Of a stretch of 64,000 nucleotides of DNA, positions 44,433 through 53,573 are shown piece by piece (position 1 is the first letter of the stretch; each line of letters begins with the position of its first letter). The notes below the pieces were generated by a model, which worked only from the letters and a program-made list of their open reading frames with translations, was not told the origin of the DNA and searched no databases. The DNA is from Sulfuricurvum sp. (GTDB lineage Bacteria > Campylobacterota > Campylobacteria > Campylobacterales > Sulfurimonadaceae). The translations under genes were made by a program, and so were the position numbers. The stretch covers positions 1-64,000 of the forward strand of contig JAQULP010000002.1 in the NCBI GenBank assembly GCA_028718525.1, in the 5' to 3' direction.

Positions 44433-47400
44433 TTAGATAAATTTTTCGAACACTAGGCGCAAAAGGTCTCTATTAATAACGTTTTTAATAATCTCATGAA
44501 CGTACATAGTGTCTTCGCTATCGTTCGGTGTACTTGGATCGGTTAACATAACCAACGAAATATCATTATTGGACGACTTGATTATATCATAGAGATCCTT
44601 GAGATTAAGCCCCTGTAACGTTTTATCAAATAATGCCAGTTTATAACGTCTTTCCGTAATCTCATCTACCATCTGATCGACTGAGCTGACACTTTTATAG
44701 GTGTACCCCAAGTCATCCAAAATACGGCAGAAGAGTTTTAATTCGAGAGGATTCTGTTTTGCAATTAATATATCCGCATCATACGCAGAACGGTGATCAT
44801 CAGAGATAAGCACTTCTTCTTCTATCTCATCATTAGCCGAAACGAGATCGTCGTTAGCATAATAATTAGGCATGATTTCTATCGCTTCTTCTTCCATGAT
44901 CTCGCTAACAGTCTCAACTGAAGGTTCCTCATCGGCTGTAGCTATCTCCTCATCGACGGCTTCATCATCAACAGTTATCGGTGAATCAGCCATTTCGTTG
45001 ACCATAGGTTCCTCGTCCATTTCCTCAGTAAACGCAGGTACCTCTTCAATACTTGGGGTATTTTCCTCTACCGTTTCACTGAGGGCAGCACTCTCATCCA
45101 CCGTATCAACGGATTCATTGCTTAACTCACCCGCATCTTCGAATGCAGAAAGTCCCTCATCGGCCGTTTCCACAACCGCTTCATCGGCAATTTCAATCTC
45201 CGCTGAATGGCTATCTTCTACCGGCTGGGCAGGGGAAGCGATATCGTGAATGGATTTTGGAACAGCCTTAATATCAACGATTTTGTGAGACAAGAAATTA
45301 TTGAGTAAGGTAATCAGTTCAGAACGTACAAGCGGCTTAGTCGTATATTCATCCATACCGGCTGCTAGGAAACGCTCACGGTCACCTTTAAGGGCATTTG
45401 CGGTGAGTGCAATAATCGGGATATGGTGCTGTGAATAATCTTCTTCAAAATCCAATATCTCTTGCGTTGCTTCAATACCGTCAAGTACCGGCATTTGGAT
45501 ATCCATGAAGATAATATCAAAATTGCCGTTTTTACGTTTTTCAAATGCTTCAAGACCGTTATTGGCGATGGTAATTTCCAATCCGATATCTTCCAAGGTT
45601 CTTCGGATCAGTTTTTGGTTAATAATATTGTCTTCGGCAACTAAGGCACTCGCCGCAAAGCGTGAGTTCTTTTCATCGAATTTTTTGCGGCGTGTAACTT
45701 TTTGTTTACGGTTGCTGAACGCTTCGGCATCGTAGGCATCAAGTGTGGAACGAATTTTTGAGCTGTTGAGTGGTTCATACAGAACTTTGAAAATATCGAT
45801 TCCCATCGAGTCGATTTTTTTCATGTAGTACGATTTGGTAATGAGTACCAACTGCTCCTGTGCCGTAGCGTACGCCAACAGATCATTTTCGTTGGTGTAG
45901 TCGTTATCGACAAACAAAAGGTCATAATTGACTTGACGCTCTAACATTTTGAGTTCGTCTAGCTCATGGAAGGTTGTATAGCTGACACCGAAATAATCCA
46001 GATACTCTTTTAGATAGGTATTTTGGAGTTTTTTCTTGGCACTGTTTTCCAAGATTACGGCGTTGATGTTTGAAAATGACCCTTTAAGCGGATCGTTCAG
46101 GGTTTCGATCTCTTCAAATTCAAGGGTGAAGAAGAACATTGTTCCGTTACCCGGCTCACTTTCAAGATCGAGTTTAGATCCCATAAGCTCTACGAAACGG
46201 CTCGAAATGGTTAGACCGAGACCTGTACCGCCGTATTTACGGGTAATAGAGGTATCCGCTTGAGAAAATGCTTCAAAAATACGGGATTTTTGTTCACTGG
46301 TGACACCGATACCGTTGTCTTTGACTTCAAAACGGACGCGTGCCCGATTAAGGTGCTCACATTCGACACGACGGATATCGACGCTGATCGATCCGCCGCT
46401 ATTGGTAAATTTGACAGCATTGCTGAGGAGGTTGATGATGACCTCTTTGATTTTGGTCGGATCCCCTTTAAGCGGACGCTCAAGACTCGGATCGACATAA
46501 CAGGCAAGGTCGATATGTTTTTCGGAAGCACGGACACCGTAAACCTCGACGGCACTTTCAAACTCATCCATAGGATTAAAGACGATCTCTTCAATTTCGA
46601 GTTTATTGCTCTCGATTTTAGAGAGGTCAAGGATATTATTGATAATTTCAAGGAGATTTTCGGAACTTTTTTCGATGATGTCGATAAATTCACGCTGTTC
46701 ATCATGCAATTCGGTATCTTTTAACAATTCGGTAAATCCGACGATACCGTTCAACGGTGTACGAATCTCATGGGACATGTTGGCGAGGAACATCGATTTG
46801 GCTTCGGATGCTTCCAAGGCATATTGTTTATCGTTAAGGGTTTGCTCAATGATACGTTCGAGCAATGAGTACGCCTGGGCGGTCCCCTCTGCGGTATCGA
46901 GATTGATGGTATGGCTTAATGCTTCGGCCTCGGTATCATGGGCATCTTCAGCAACCCGTTTAAGAACCGATTCAAGGTTTTTAATATTTTTGGTGATTTC
47001 GGTTGAGAGCAATACGCCCAGAATCCCGACCAAAACAGCAACGACCCAAACGATAACGGCAATAATGAGGAGTTGAACGGCATTGTGTTGAACGGTCGAT
47101 GCCCGTTCATCCATGGCGGAAATCAGTACTTTCTGGGCTGCGTCAATCGCATTGATCTTTTCGGAGATCATTGCGAACCAAACCCCCGATTGTGTTTCGT
47201 AGGCGCCGGTTGCACTGGCTTGCAATATACCGGTTCGTTCGGTGGTAATGTCTTGAAAGAGTTCGGTATTGTCTTCATTGAACAGGGTTGATTGCAGTTG
47301 AGCTTGAATCTCTTTGTCTTTCATCCCCTCTATGGTGAGAGAGTCGGCTTTACTGACAAGGGCGATCCATCGATCGAGTTCATCGGCGCTAAGGGGGGTA

Positions 47401-48005
47401 GCACGGGAGAGAAGATAGGTAATGTAATCCCGTTCGATACTACTGTATTCGTTTGCACGTACCAATGAGAGGTAGGTACCGGAGAGGGCATTGATCTCTT
47501 CGTCGAAATGGAGCCCCGCCAACTCGGTTAATTCATTAATAAGGGTCTCTTGCGATTTTCCGTAAACATTGGAAAAGATCTGATTGAAGTCAGCCGTTTG
47601 GGCATCAACGGTAGGACGGGATTGGTTGATATTGGTCTTGAGTTTGGCAATGACTGAATTAAGGTTGACGGCTTTATCGCTTTCGGCATTGTGGGCATCG
47701 GCTACCGAAGATAAATATTTTTGATAGTCGGCAATTTTTTGATCAACAATAGATCGTTGTGCATGAAGGGATCTTTGTGTAGCCGGCGATCCGTTCCCCA
47801 TATACATCACGGTCATACCCCGTTCACGGGAAAGATTATTAATCAAATCGGTGAGCTGTTTATTGCCTTCCAGGCGCACTTGTAATTGTTGTGCACCCTG
47901 ATAGCTGACATACGCATTAAAAACGTAATAACTCGCTAACGTGAAAAGAATCAGAATCGGTAAGAGACTGATGAGTCGAAGTCGATTTCTAAGTCCTAGT
48001 TGCAT
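44433..48005 (-). CDS. Hybrid sensor histidine kinase with NIT domain and multiple receivers
   Basis: A 1190-residue inner-membrane kinase. TM1 ~11-30; periplasmic all-helical nitrate/nitrite-sensing (NIT) domain ~45-300, with SRERGMTVMYMGNG; TM2 ~311-335; linker; HisKA with phospho-His412 (NMSHEIRTPLNG); HATPase with NLLSNAVKF and GGTGLGLTI; a degenerate receiver ~645-760; an intact receiver ~786-905 with Asp835 (FMDIQMPVLDG); a very acidic linker ~925-1075; and a C-terminal degenerate receiver ~1083-1190 (phospho-Asp region LALFDKTLQG). A nitrate or related ligand is inferred from the NIT domain only. Confidence 0.88.
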   Translation of the reverse strand: MQLGLRNRLRLISLLPILILFTLASYYVFNAYVSYQGAQQLQVRLEGNKQLTDLINNLSRERGMTVMYMGNGSPATQRSLHAQRSIVDQKIADYQKYLSSVADAHNAESDKAVNLNSVIAKLKTNINQSRPTVDAQTADFNQIFSNVYGKSQETLINELTELAGLHFDEEINALSGTYLSLVRANEYSSIERDYITYLLSRATPLSADELDRWIALVSKADSLTIEGMKDKEIQAQLQSTLFNEDNTELFQDITTERTGILQASATGAYETQSGVWFAMISEKINAIDAAQKVLISAMDERASTVQHNAVQLLIIAVIVWVVAVLVGILGVLLSTEITKNIKNLESVLKRVAEDAHDTEAEALSHTINLDTAEGTAQAYSLLERIIEQTLNDKQYALEASEAKSMFLANMSHEIRTPLNGIVGFTELLKDTELHDEQREFIDIIEKSSENLLEIINNILDLSKIESNKLEIEEIVFNPMDEFESAVEVYGVRASEKHIDLACYVDPSLERPLKGDPTKIKEVIINLLSNAVKFTNSGGSISVDIRRVECEHLNRARVRFEVKDNGIGVTSEQKSRIFEAFSQADTSITRKYGGTGLGLTISSRFVELMGSKLDLESEPGNGTMFFFTLEFEEIETLNDPLKGSFSNINAVILENSAKKKLQNTYLKEYLDYFGVSYTTFHELDELKMLERQVNYDLLFVDNDYTNENDLLAYATAQEQLVLITKSYYMKKIDSMGIDIFKVLYEPLNSSKIRSTLDAYDAEAFSNRKQKVTRRKKFDEKNSRFAASALVAEDNIINQKLIRRTLEDIGLEITIANNGLEAFEKRKNGNFDIIFMDIQMPVLDGIEATQEILDFEEDYSQHHIPIIALTANALKGDRERFLAAGMDEYTTKPLVRSELITLLNNFLSHKIVDIKAVPKSIHDIASPAQPVEDSHSAEIEIADEAVVETADEGLSAFEDAGELSNESVDTVDESAALSETVEENTPSIEEVPAFTEEMDEEPMVNEMADSPITVDDEAVDEEIATADEEPSVETVSEIMEEEAIEIMPNYYANDDLVSANDEIEEEVLISDDHRSAYDADILIAKQNPLELKLFCRILDDLGYTYKSVSSVDQMVDEITERRYKLALFDKTLQGLNLKDLYDIIKSSNNDISLVMLTDPSTPNDSEDTMYVHEIIKNVINRDLLRLVFEKFI

Positions 48006-48028
48006 GGGATCTCCTCTATCCTTAATTT

Positions 48029-49636
48029 TTACAGTTGTTCAAGAAAACTATTGAGTCGTTTGGAGGCTTTATGGGCTTCCTGGGCATCATTGGTTTTAGA
48101 CAAGATTGCCAATTCATCTGAAATCTCATTTAGACGCAGGTTGTCACTAATTCCTTTAAGTTGGCTTGATTGTTCTTGCCATGTATGGGTGTCAAACGCG
48201 CTGATAGCGTTAGCGATCGCTTCGGCAGTGATAAGGGCATCTTGCTTGTATTCATCAATCAATTCGTCGAAGAAATGGATTCCGATTCCCAGCTGCCCGG
48301 AAATGGCCACTTTGTCCAAACGCAGTTTTAACGGCGCAGATTCAGGTGCTCCGATAGGTTCGGTTATCGGGAGAACCGGGGTTAAAGGTTCAGCAATGAA
48401 GGTGTCGGTTTTTGTTTCGACTGTGACCGGTTCAGGCGAAGAAGAAGGGGTTCGCTCCTTGAGGATAAATTCATAAATATCGTCATCCTGTGGAAGAGGA
48501 GCCTCTTTAGCAATAGCCGGTTCGGATACGATTGTCTCTTTTTCTTTTATCTCTAAAGGGATAATTCCCTCTTCTTCTGAAAGGATTGGCTGCACTTTTG
48601 TTTCAGGAATAAAGTGGGTCTCTTCGGCTGGGATCTCTTTCCCCTCTAATTTACTGATAATCGTATAAAAATATTTGAGGTTGGCTTCAACTTCTACAAT
48701 CTCGTTGGAAGAATTGATTATGCTAAGTGTTTCGAAAGCATCTTCTATACGAAGATTTGCGGCAACCCCTTTGAGTTTATGTGAAAGGATCTTAAGATTG
48801 CTTAAATCACCTTTCATCGCGGATTCGAAAAGTTCTGCTTTAAACTCATACGATTGTTGAATAAAGTCACCGATAAATTCTTCGATCAAATCGACCGGCA
48901 ATCCAAGCTCATGCGCGGCAACATTCGGATCAAAACGGTAATTTTTGTCAACTTTTAAATTGGTAAGGTAATCTTTTTCAGCATTGGAGTAGTAAATATC
49001 CCCAAGCATAGGGCGCTCGCTTGGGTGTTCTTCTTCCAGCGGAAGCTCTTCCGTCGCCGGAAATTCCGGTTCATAATACGAAGCGTCGGCAGTGTAGTGG
49101 ATATCCTCAACAGGGGCTCCGATAGAGCTGAATTCATCTTCATGAAAATCCGGGACATCAAGTGTACCGGGTTCTTTGAGTGCAGTAGGGGTAATGTGTG
49201 TATAATCAGGGAGAATATCCAAAACCGGTTCAACCGGAGGGACGGATAGGATAGGTTTGGCTTCAATCGGACGTTTGGGCGGTATTACGTGAGGCTTGAT
49301 CTCATCTCCGCTCAGGGTCTGTACATGAAGCAATTCAACAATAAAACCGTTCTGTGCAGGATCTGCACACAAAAAAAGATTGCTGACGGCTAAGGTACAA
49401 GAAAAAGTCCGTTTGTTACCGTGGACGATTGCCGAGCGGGCATCGGAATCGGCATGGAGTAAAAAGTCGATCCATCCAAAACTTTTGAAATTATGGATAT
49501 AGCCCGGTTCTTTCGCAAAAAGATCGGCGACATCATCACATACTTCCAATAAGGCTTCAAGCGAAGGGTAATTCAGAAGCTTTAAACCTTCTTCATCGAT
49601 ACCGATAAATTCGTGTTTATGATTATAAAATAACAC
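48029..49636 (-). CDS. Histidine phosphotransfer (Hpt) domain protein
   Basis: A 535-residue cytoplasmic protein. Residues 1-110 look like a PAS-type domain (FIGIDEEGLKLLNYPSL, VELLHVQTLSG). A long acidic, Pro-rich linker follows, then an Hpt domain with phospho-His286 in ILSHKLKGVAANLRI. After a second linker the C-terminus repeats the Hpt fold (SSQLKGISDNLRLNEIS) but has Gln where the histidine belongs, so this second copy cannot carry phosphate. Sits 23 nt before the hybrid kinase gene and is its likely phosphotransfer partner. Confidence 0.8.
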   Translation of the reverse strand: MLFYNHKHEFIGIDEEGLKLLNYPSLEALLEVCDDVADLFAKEPGYIHNFKSFGWIDFLLHADSDARSAIVHGNKRTFSCTLAVSNLFLCADPAQNGFIVELLHVQTLSGDEIKPHVIPPKRPIEAKPILSVPPVEPVLDILPDYTHITPTALKEPGTLDVPDFHEDEFSSIGAPVEDIHYTADASYYEPEFPATEELPLEEEHPSERPMLGDIYYSNAEKDYLTNLKVDKNYRFDPNVAAHELGLPVDLIEEFIGDFIQQSYEFKAELFESAMKGDLSNLKILSHKLKGVAANLRIEDAFETLSIINSSNEIVEVEANLKYFYTIISKLEGKEIPAEETHFIPETKVQPILSEEEGIIPLEIKEKETIVSEPAIAKEAPLPQDDDIYEFILKERTPSSSPEPVTVETKTDTFIAEPLTPVLPITEPIGAPESAPLKLRLDKVAISGQLGIGIHFFDELIDEYKQDALITAEAIANAISAFDTHTWQEQSSQLKGISDNLRLNEISDELAILSKTNDAQEAHKASKRLNSFLEQL

Positions 49637-49645
49637 TCATTCCCC

Positions 49646-50059
49646 TTATTGTTCGTCGAGTAGCATTCGTTTATACAGCGCTGCCGTCTCTTCGATGTTT
49701 TTACGTGCTGCCGGCTTGCGCGCGGCCATGTACCCTTTTACGTTTCCGTTATCATCATAGGTCGGGGTGACTTCGGTATCTACCCAATAATAACGGCCGT
49801 CTTTACGTAGATTTTTGACTAATCCATGCCATAACGTACCGGATTGAATCGTTTTCCACATTTGTGCAAATGCGGCACGCGGCATATCCGGATGACGAAT
49901 GATATTATGCGGCTGTCCGATAAGCTCTTGAACCGTATAGCCGGAAATTTCGCAAAACTTCCGGTTGGCAAAGGTTATGATCCCATTTAAATCGGTTTCA
50001 CTTACAATGGCCCGTCCGTCGAAAAAGTATTCCTCGTCTATTGGAATAGGTTGCTCCAT
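49646..50059 (-). CDS. Aer-like PAS domain protein
   Basis: A 137-residue soluble single PAS domain with the Aer-type pattern: GIITFANRKFCEISGYTVQELIGQPHNIIRHPDMP in parts, then WHGLVKNLRKDGRYYWVDTEVTPTYD. Proteins of this type bind FAD and sense redox or energy state. It has no output domain, so it probably signals by contact with the Hpt or kinase proteins encoded next to it. First gene of the leftward phosphorelay operon, 75 nt after uvrC; CGTATATT on the minus strand could be its own -10. Confidence 0.85.
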   Translation of the reverse strand: MEQPIPIDEEYFFDGRAIVSETDLNGIITFANRKFCEISGYTVQELIGQPHNIIRHPDMPRAAFAQMWKTIQSGTLWHGLVKNLRKDGRYYWVDTEVTPTYDDNGNVKGYMAARKPAARKNIEETAALYKRMLLDEQ

Positions 50060-50134
50060 CCTTTGTCCCCTTAGCTAAAAAACTGCTGAATATACGTTGC
50101 TATGGAATATGGCATAAACTCCATAAAAGATTAC

Positions 50135-51940
50135 TTAGACGCTGCTACTTCGGTAGTAATTTTGGATATTTTTAGCATCTCGAGGACCAATTAAATCGGA
50201 TAGGGTTTCAAAATCGCTTTGGGCGATCGCCTCAAAGGTGCCGAAATATTCGATTAATTTATAAATTTTTGGCTGGGAGATACCGTGAATTTTAAGCAAT
50301 TTTGACTCTTGATCACGTTTTAGTTTGGTTTTTCTGTGGAAGGAGATAGCACTTCGGTGCGCTTCATCTCTGAGCATTTGGAGAAATTGCAGCCGTTTAT
50401 CGGAGCTTTCGAGTTGAAACGCCGTATCGATACCATGCAGGATATCTCTTGCCGACCCTTTTGCACGATGGGATTTTGCATCAATTTTTTCTTTGCTGAT
50501 GGCAATCACATCCAAGTCAATACCGTGCGAATTGAGGAGTTCAACGGCCAAGGAACGTAAGGTGGCTCCGCCGTCAAGTACCCATAGATCCGGCGGAGGA
50601 TTTTTGATAAATCCGTCAATTCTCCGCGTCAGCATCTCTTTCATTTGCCCATATTCATCGTGTGCATGGAGATGAAACGTACGGTAACCTTTTTTATCGA
50701 ACGTTCCGTTTTCGTAAACAATCATGGCACCTACCGTGGCCGATCCCCCCTGATGAGAGTTGTCAAAAACCTCAATTCTCCTTGGGAGGGAAGTTAGGGA
50801 GAAGAGATCTTGAATATGATCCAAAAGGAGTTCTTTGGACGGTAGAGGGGCTTTTAATAATTCCTGTGCATTTGTCAGTGCCAGATCAGTCAGCTCTTTT
50901 TTAGAACCCCTTTGGGGTGTTTCTATATAGGCCTTTTTCCCGAAAAGGGTACTGAGGTGTTCTTGGACCCATTCGCTGGATTCAAAAGAGTGTGCGGTCA
51001 GGATCGTGGCGATAATGGGCGGTTTTTCCGTACCGTAAAATCCGATTAGCGTCCGTTCGTAAGCTTCATCACGTGAAAAATAGGAGGTGATTGGGAGAAA
51101 ATCATGGGTGGACGAGGCCACCTTGCCTTCCCGGATAAAGAGTCTGAGAATGCATCCGCGTGTTTCGTTTTGGGCAATGGCGAAAAGGTCGTAGTTCTCG
51201 GTAGAAGCCAGATCGATTTGAGAAGAGATTTCGCTTTTTGAAATGCGTTCTATCCGGTCTCGAAGTGTAAGCGCCTCTTCAAAACGGAGTGATTCGGAAT
51301 AAAATTCCATTTTTGTCCGGAGCTGCTGAATTAAAAGCTCCTTATTCTTAATCCATTCGATCCCTTGCATCACCATGGGAAGATAGCTCTCACGAGGCAA
51401 GGGGAACTCGCAAGGGGCCAGGCATTGCTGCATCTGGTAAAACAGACACCCTTTTTTCCCTTTGAGACAGCTCTTTTTCTGTACCAGTCGGAGGAGCTCG
51501 TACAGCGAGTCGAGAATATCCCGCGCCCCTACTGAAAATGGGCCGAAGTAGCGGACGGATTTCCCTTTGATAATTTTGCGGGTAAGCTCGAATCGGGGAT
51601 AGGTCTCATCAAGGTCTACATAAAGATAGGGGTAGGTTTTATCATCACGAAGGAGAATATTGTACTTCGGTTTGAGCTGTTTGATCAGTGAATTTTCCAG
51701 AATGAGAGCATCATGCTCATTTTCGACAATGATGTAATGGAGTTTTGCCGTTTCCGAGAGCATTTTTTGAATTCGCAGGGAGAGCGTTGTTTTTGGGGAG
51801 AGATTGGGTGTGAGATTAAAATAGCTTTTTACCCGTTTGGAAAGGTTTTTGGCTTTGCCGATATAAAGAATTCTCCCCTTTTCGTCAAGGTACTGATAAA
51901 TGCCTGGCTGATGGGGTAATGAACGAATTTGATCAATCAT
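50135..51940 (-). CDS. uvrC: Excinuclease ABC subunit C
   Basis: UvrC makes both incisions in nucleotide excision repair. Start placed at 51940 (MIDQIRSLPHQPGIYQY), which matches the family, giving 601 residues. The GIY-YIG domain (PGIYQYLDEKGRILYIGKA), the UVR domain (EEALTLRDRIERIS), the RNase H-like domain with VFDNSHQGGSATVGAMIV and the C-terminal helix-hairpin-helix pair (LLKIHGISQPKIYKLIEYFG) are all present. The four-Cys block KSCLKGKKGCLFYQMQQC hints at an iron-sulfur site known in some UvrC. Confidence 0.95.
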   Translation of the reverse strand: MIDQIRSLPHQPGIYQYLDEKGRILYIGKAKNLSKRVKSYFNLTPNLSPKTTLSLRIQKMLSETAKLHYIIVENEHDALILENSLIKQLKPKYNILLRDDKTYPYLYVDLDETYPRFELTRKIIKGKSVRYFGPFSVGARDILDSLYELLRLVQKKSCLKGKKGCLFYQMQQCLAPCEFPLPRESYLPMVMQGIEWIKNKELLIQQLRTKMEFYSESLRFEEALTLRDRIERISKSEISSQIDLASTENYDLFAIAQNETRGCILRLFIREGKVASSTHDFLPITSYFSRDEAYERTLIGFYGTEKPPIIATILTAHSFESSEWVQEHLSTLFGKKAYIETPQRGSKKELTDLALTNAQELLKAPLPSKELLLDHIQDLFSLTSLPRRIEVFDNSHQGGSATVGAMIVYENGTFDKKGYRTFHLHAHDEYGQMKEMLTRRIDGFIKNPPPDLWVLDGGATLRSLAVELLNSHGIDLDVIAISKEKIDAKSHRAKGSARDILHGIDTAFQLESSDKRLQFLQMLRDEAHRSAISFHRKTKLKRDQESKLLKIHGISQPKIYKLIEYFGTFEAIAQSDFETLSDLIGPRDAKNIQNYYRSSSV

Positions 51941-52010
51941 CGCGCGATTCTTTAATGAATAATTTATTGAAGCTATTATACCATCCGTCATTAAAGAAAA
52001 AGGGGGGAAG

Positions 52011-52136
52011 ATGGCAAAAATACCGTTTGGTGCCGCCGTTATCGCCATAACTATATTTCTAAGCGGATGCGGTCATAAAGCTCCCCCGTCTTATCAAAAC
52101 GCTTCCGTGAAAGCCGAGTTTTCCGTTGCGGTATGA
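52011..52136 (+). CDS. 41-residue lipoprotein, LptM/YifL-like
   Basis: A short gene with a strong ribosome site (AAAGGGGGGAAG before ATG 52011). The product has a compact lipoprotein signal (FGAAVIAITIFLSGC, Cys20) and a 21-residue mature part beginning CGHKAPPSYQN. The CGxKxP start resembles YifL/LptM, the small lipoprotein that helps LptD mature in E. coli. lptD lies at 59.2 kb here. The stop codon at 52134-52136 overlaps the nadB start by 11 nt. Homology over so few residues is uncertain. Confidence 0.65.
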   Translation: MAKIPFGAAVIAITIFLSGCGHKAPPSYQNASVKAEFSVAV

Positions 52137-53562
52137 TGTAGTAATTATCGGCTCCGGGGTAGCGGGTCTGTATACGGCGCTTGCTTTGCCGAAAACGTTA
52201 AAGGTTTTGATTATTAACAAATCGTATCCGTGGGAGTGTAATACCTATTACGCTCAGGGAGGGGTTACAACTGCGTATGATAATGAAGATATCGCGTTGC
52301 ATATCCAAGATACGCTGAATGCGGGTGCCGGTATGTGTAATGAAGATGCCGTGGCGTTATTGAGTCAAAATTCCCAAGGGGTGATCCGGGATCTGATCGA
52401 GCGCGGATTTTCATTTGATAAGGACCATGAAGGGCATTTGCTCTATACGAAAGAGGCCGCTCATTCCCGTAGCCGGATTCTACATGCCGGAGGGGACGCA
52501 ACGGGGAGGCATCTCCATTTCTTTTTACTGAATCAAAACCCCCATCCGATGTTAAGCGATGCGTCGGTTATCGATTTATTGATCGAGAATAATCAATGCT
52601 GCGGCGTGGAAGTGATTGCCGAAGGGAAACGAAAAATCATTTTGGCGAATAATGTAGTGATCGCCAGCGGCGGAGTCGGATCATTGTACGAATATCATAC
52701 CAATGCTTCGACGATCAGCGGAGATATCCACGGGATCTGTATCGAAAAAGGGATTGCCCTGGAGTCGATGGAGATGATGCAATTTCATCCTACGGTTTTT
52801 GTCGCGAATAATTGGGCACGCAAACAGCTTTTATCGGAAGCGCTTCGAGGGGAAGGGGCCCATGTCGTTGATGATAACGGGTACCGTTTTTTATTTGAGT
52901 ATGACTCACGCGGCGAATTGGCTTCGCGTGATATTGTCAGTCGGGCCATTTTTGATTATAAGCAGCGTACCGGGAAACAGGTCTATCTCTCATGCGAACA
53001 TTTTGAGAGTGAATATTTTAAAGAGCGTTTCCCGAACATCTATAAATCATTAAATGATTTAGGCTTTCAGCTCCCCAAAGAGAGGGTTCCGATTTCGCCG
53101 GCTTTTCATTATGCAATCGGAGGGATAAAAACGAATTTAGACGGAAGTGTCCCCGGAGTAACAGGGCTTTATTGCGTTGGAGAGGCGGCTTCTACCGGAG
53201 TACACGGGGCCAATCGTCTAGCGAGTAATTCACTGCTTGAAGGGCTGGTGTACGGGCAAAAAGCGGCTGAGTCCATTCTTGTAAATTCAGTTCGACCATG
53301 TGAAAAAGTTTTTGAGGTTACTCAAGAGCCGCTTGAAGAGATTTCCGATAAAGAGAAAAAAGATTTTTTACGTCGAATTATGTGGGAGAATGTATCAATA
53401 AAACGTACGGTGGAAGGTTTGCACCATACTAAAGGGGTGATTGAGGCTATGTTGCATGAAAAGTGTGGTAGACTCTTGAAGCTCCGTCTTTTAACGGCTC
53501 ATGCTATTGTTGAAAGTGCAGAAAAAAGAACCGAATCGATCGGTGTTCATTATATAACATAA
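52126..53562 (+). CDS. nadB: L-aspartate oxidase NadB
   Basis: NadB oxidises aspartate to iminoaspartate in de novo NAD synthesis using FAD with fumarate or oxygen. The TTG start at 52126 lies inside the lipoprotein gene. The 478-residue protein has the FAD fold YDVVIIGSGVAGLYTALAL, YAQGGVTTAYDNED, SRILHAGGDATGRHLH, MQFHPT and GLYCVGEAASTGVHGANRLASNS (read in parts). It is told apart from succinate dehydrogenase SdhA by its short length and the absence of the haem/quinone partners nearby. nadD is at 0.55 kb. Confidence 0.93.
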   Translation: MRYDVVIIGSGVAGLYTALALPKTLKVLIINKSYPWECNTYYAQGGVTTAYDNEDIALHIQDTLNAGAGMCNEDAVALLSQNSQGVIRDLIERGFSFDKDHEGHLLYTKEAAHSRSRILHAGGDATGRHLHFFLLNQNPHPMLSDASVIDLLIENNQCCGVEVIAEGKRKIILANNVVIASGGVGSLYEYHTNASTISGDIHGICIEKGIALESMEMMQFHPTVFVANNWARKQLLSEALRGEGAHVVDDNGYRFLFEYDSRGELASRDIVSRAIFDYKQRTGKQVYLSCEHFESEYFKERFPNIYKSLNDLGFQLPKERVPISPAFHYAIGGIKTNLDGSVPGVTGLYCVGEAASTGVHGANRLASNSLLEGLVYGQKAAESILVNSVRPCEKVFEVTQEPLEEISDKEKKDFLRRIMWENVSIKRTVEGLHHTKGVIEAMLHEKCGRLLKLRLLTAHAIVESAEKRTESIGVHYIT

Positions 53563-53573
53563 GGGGTTAGTCA

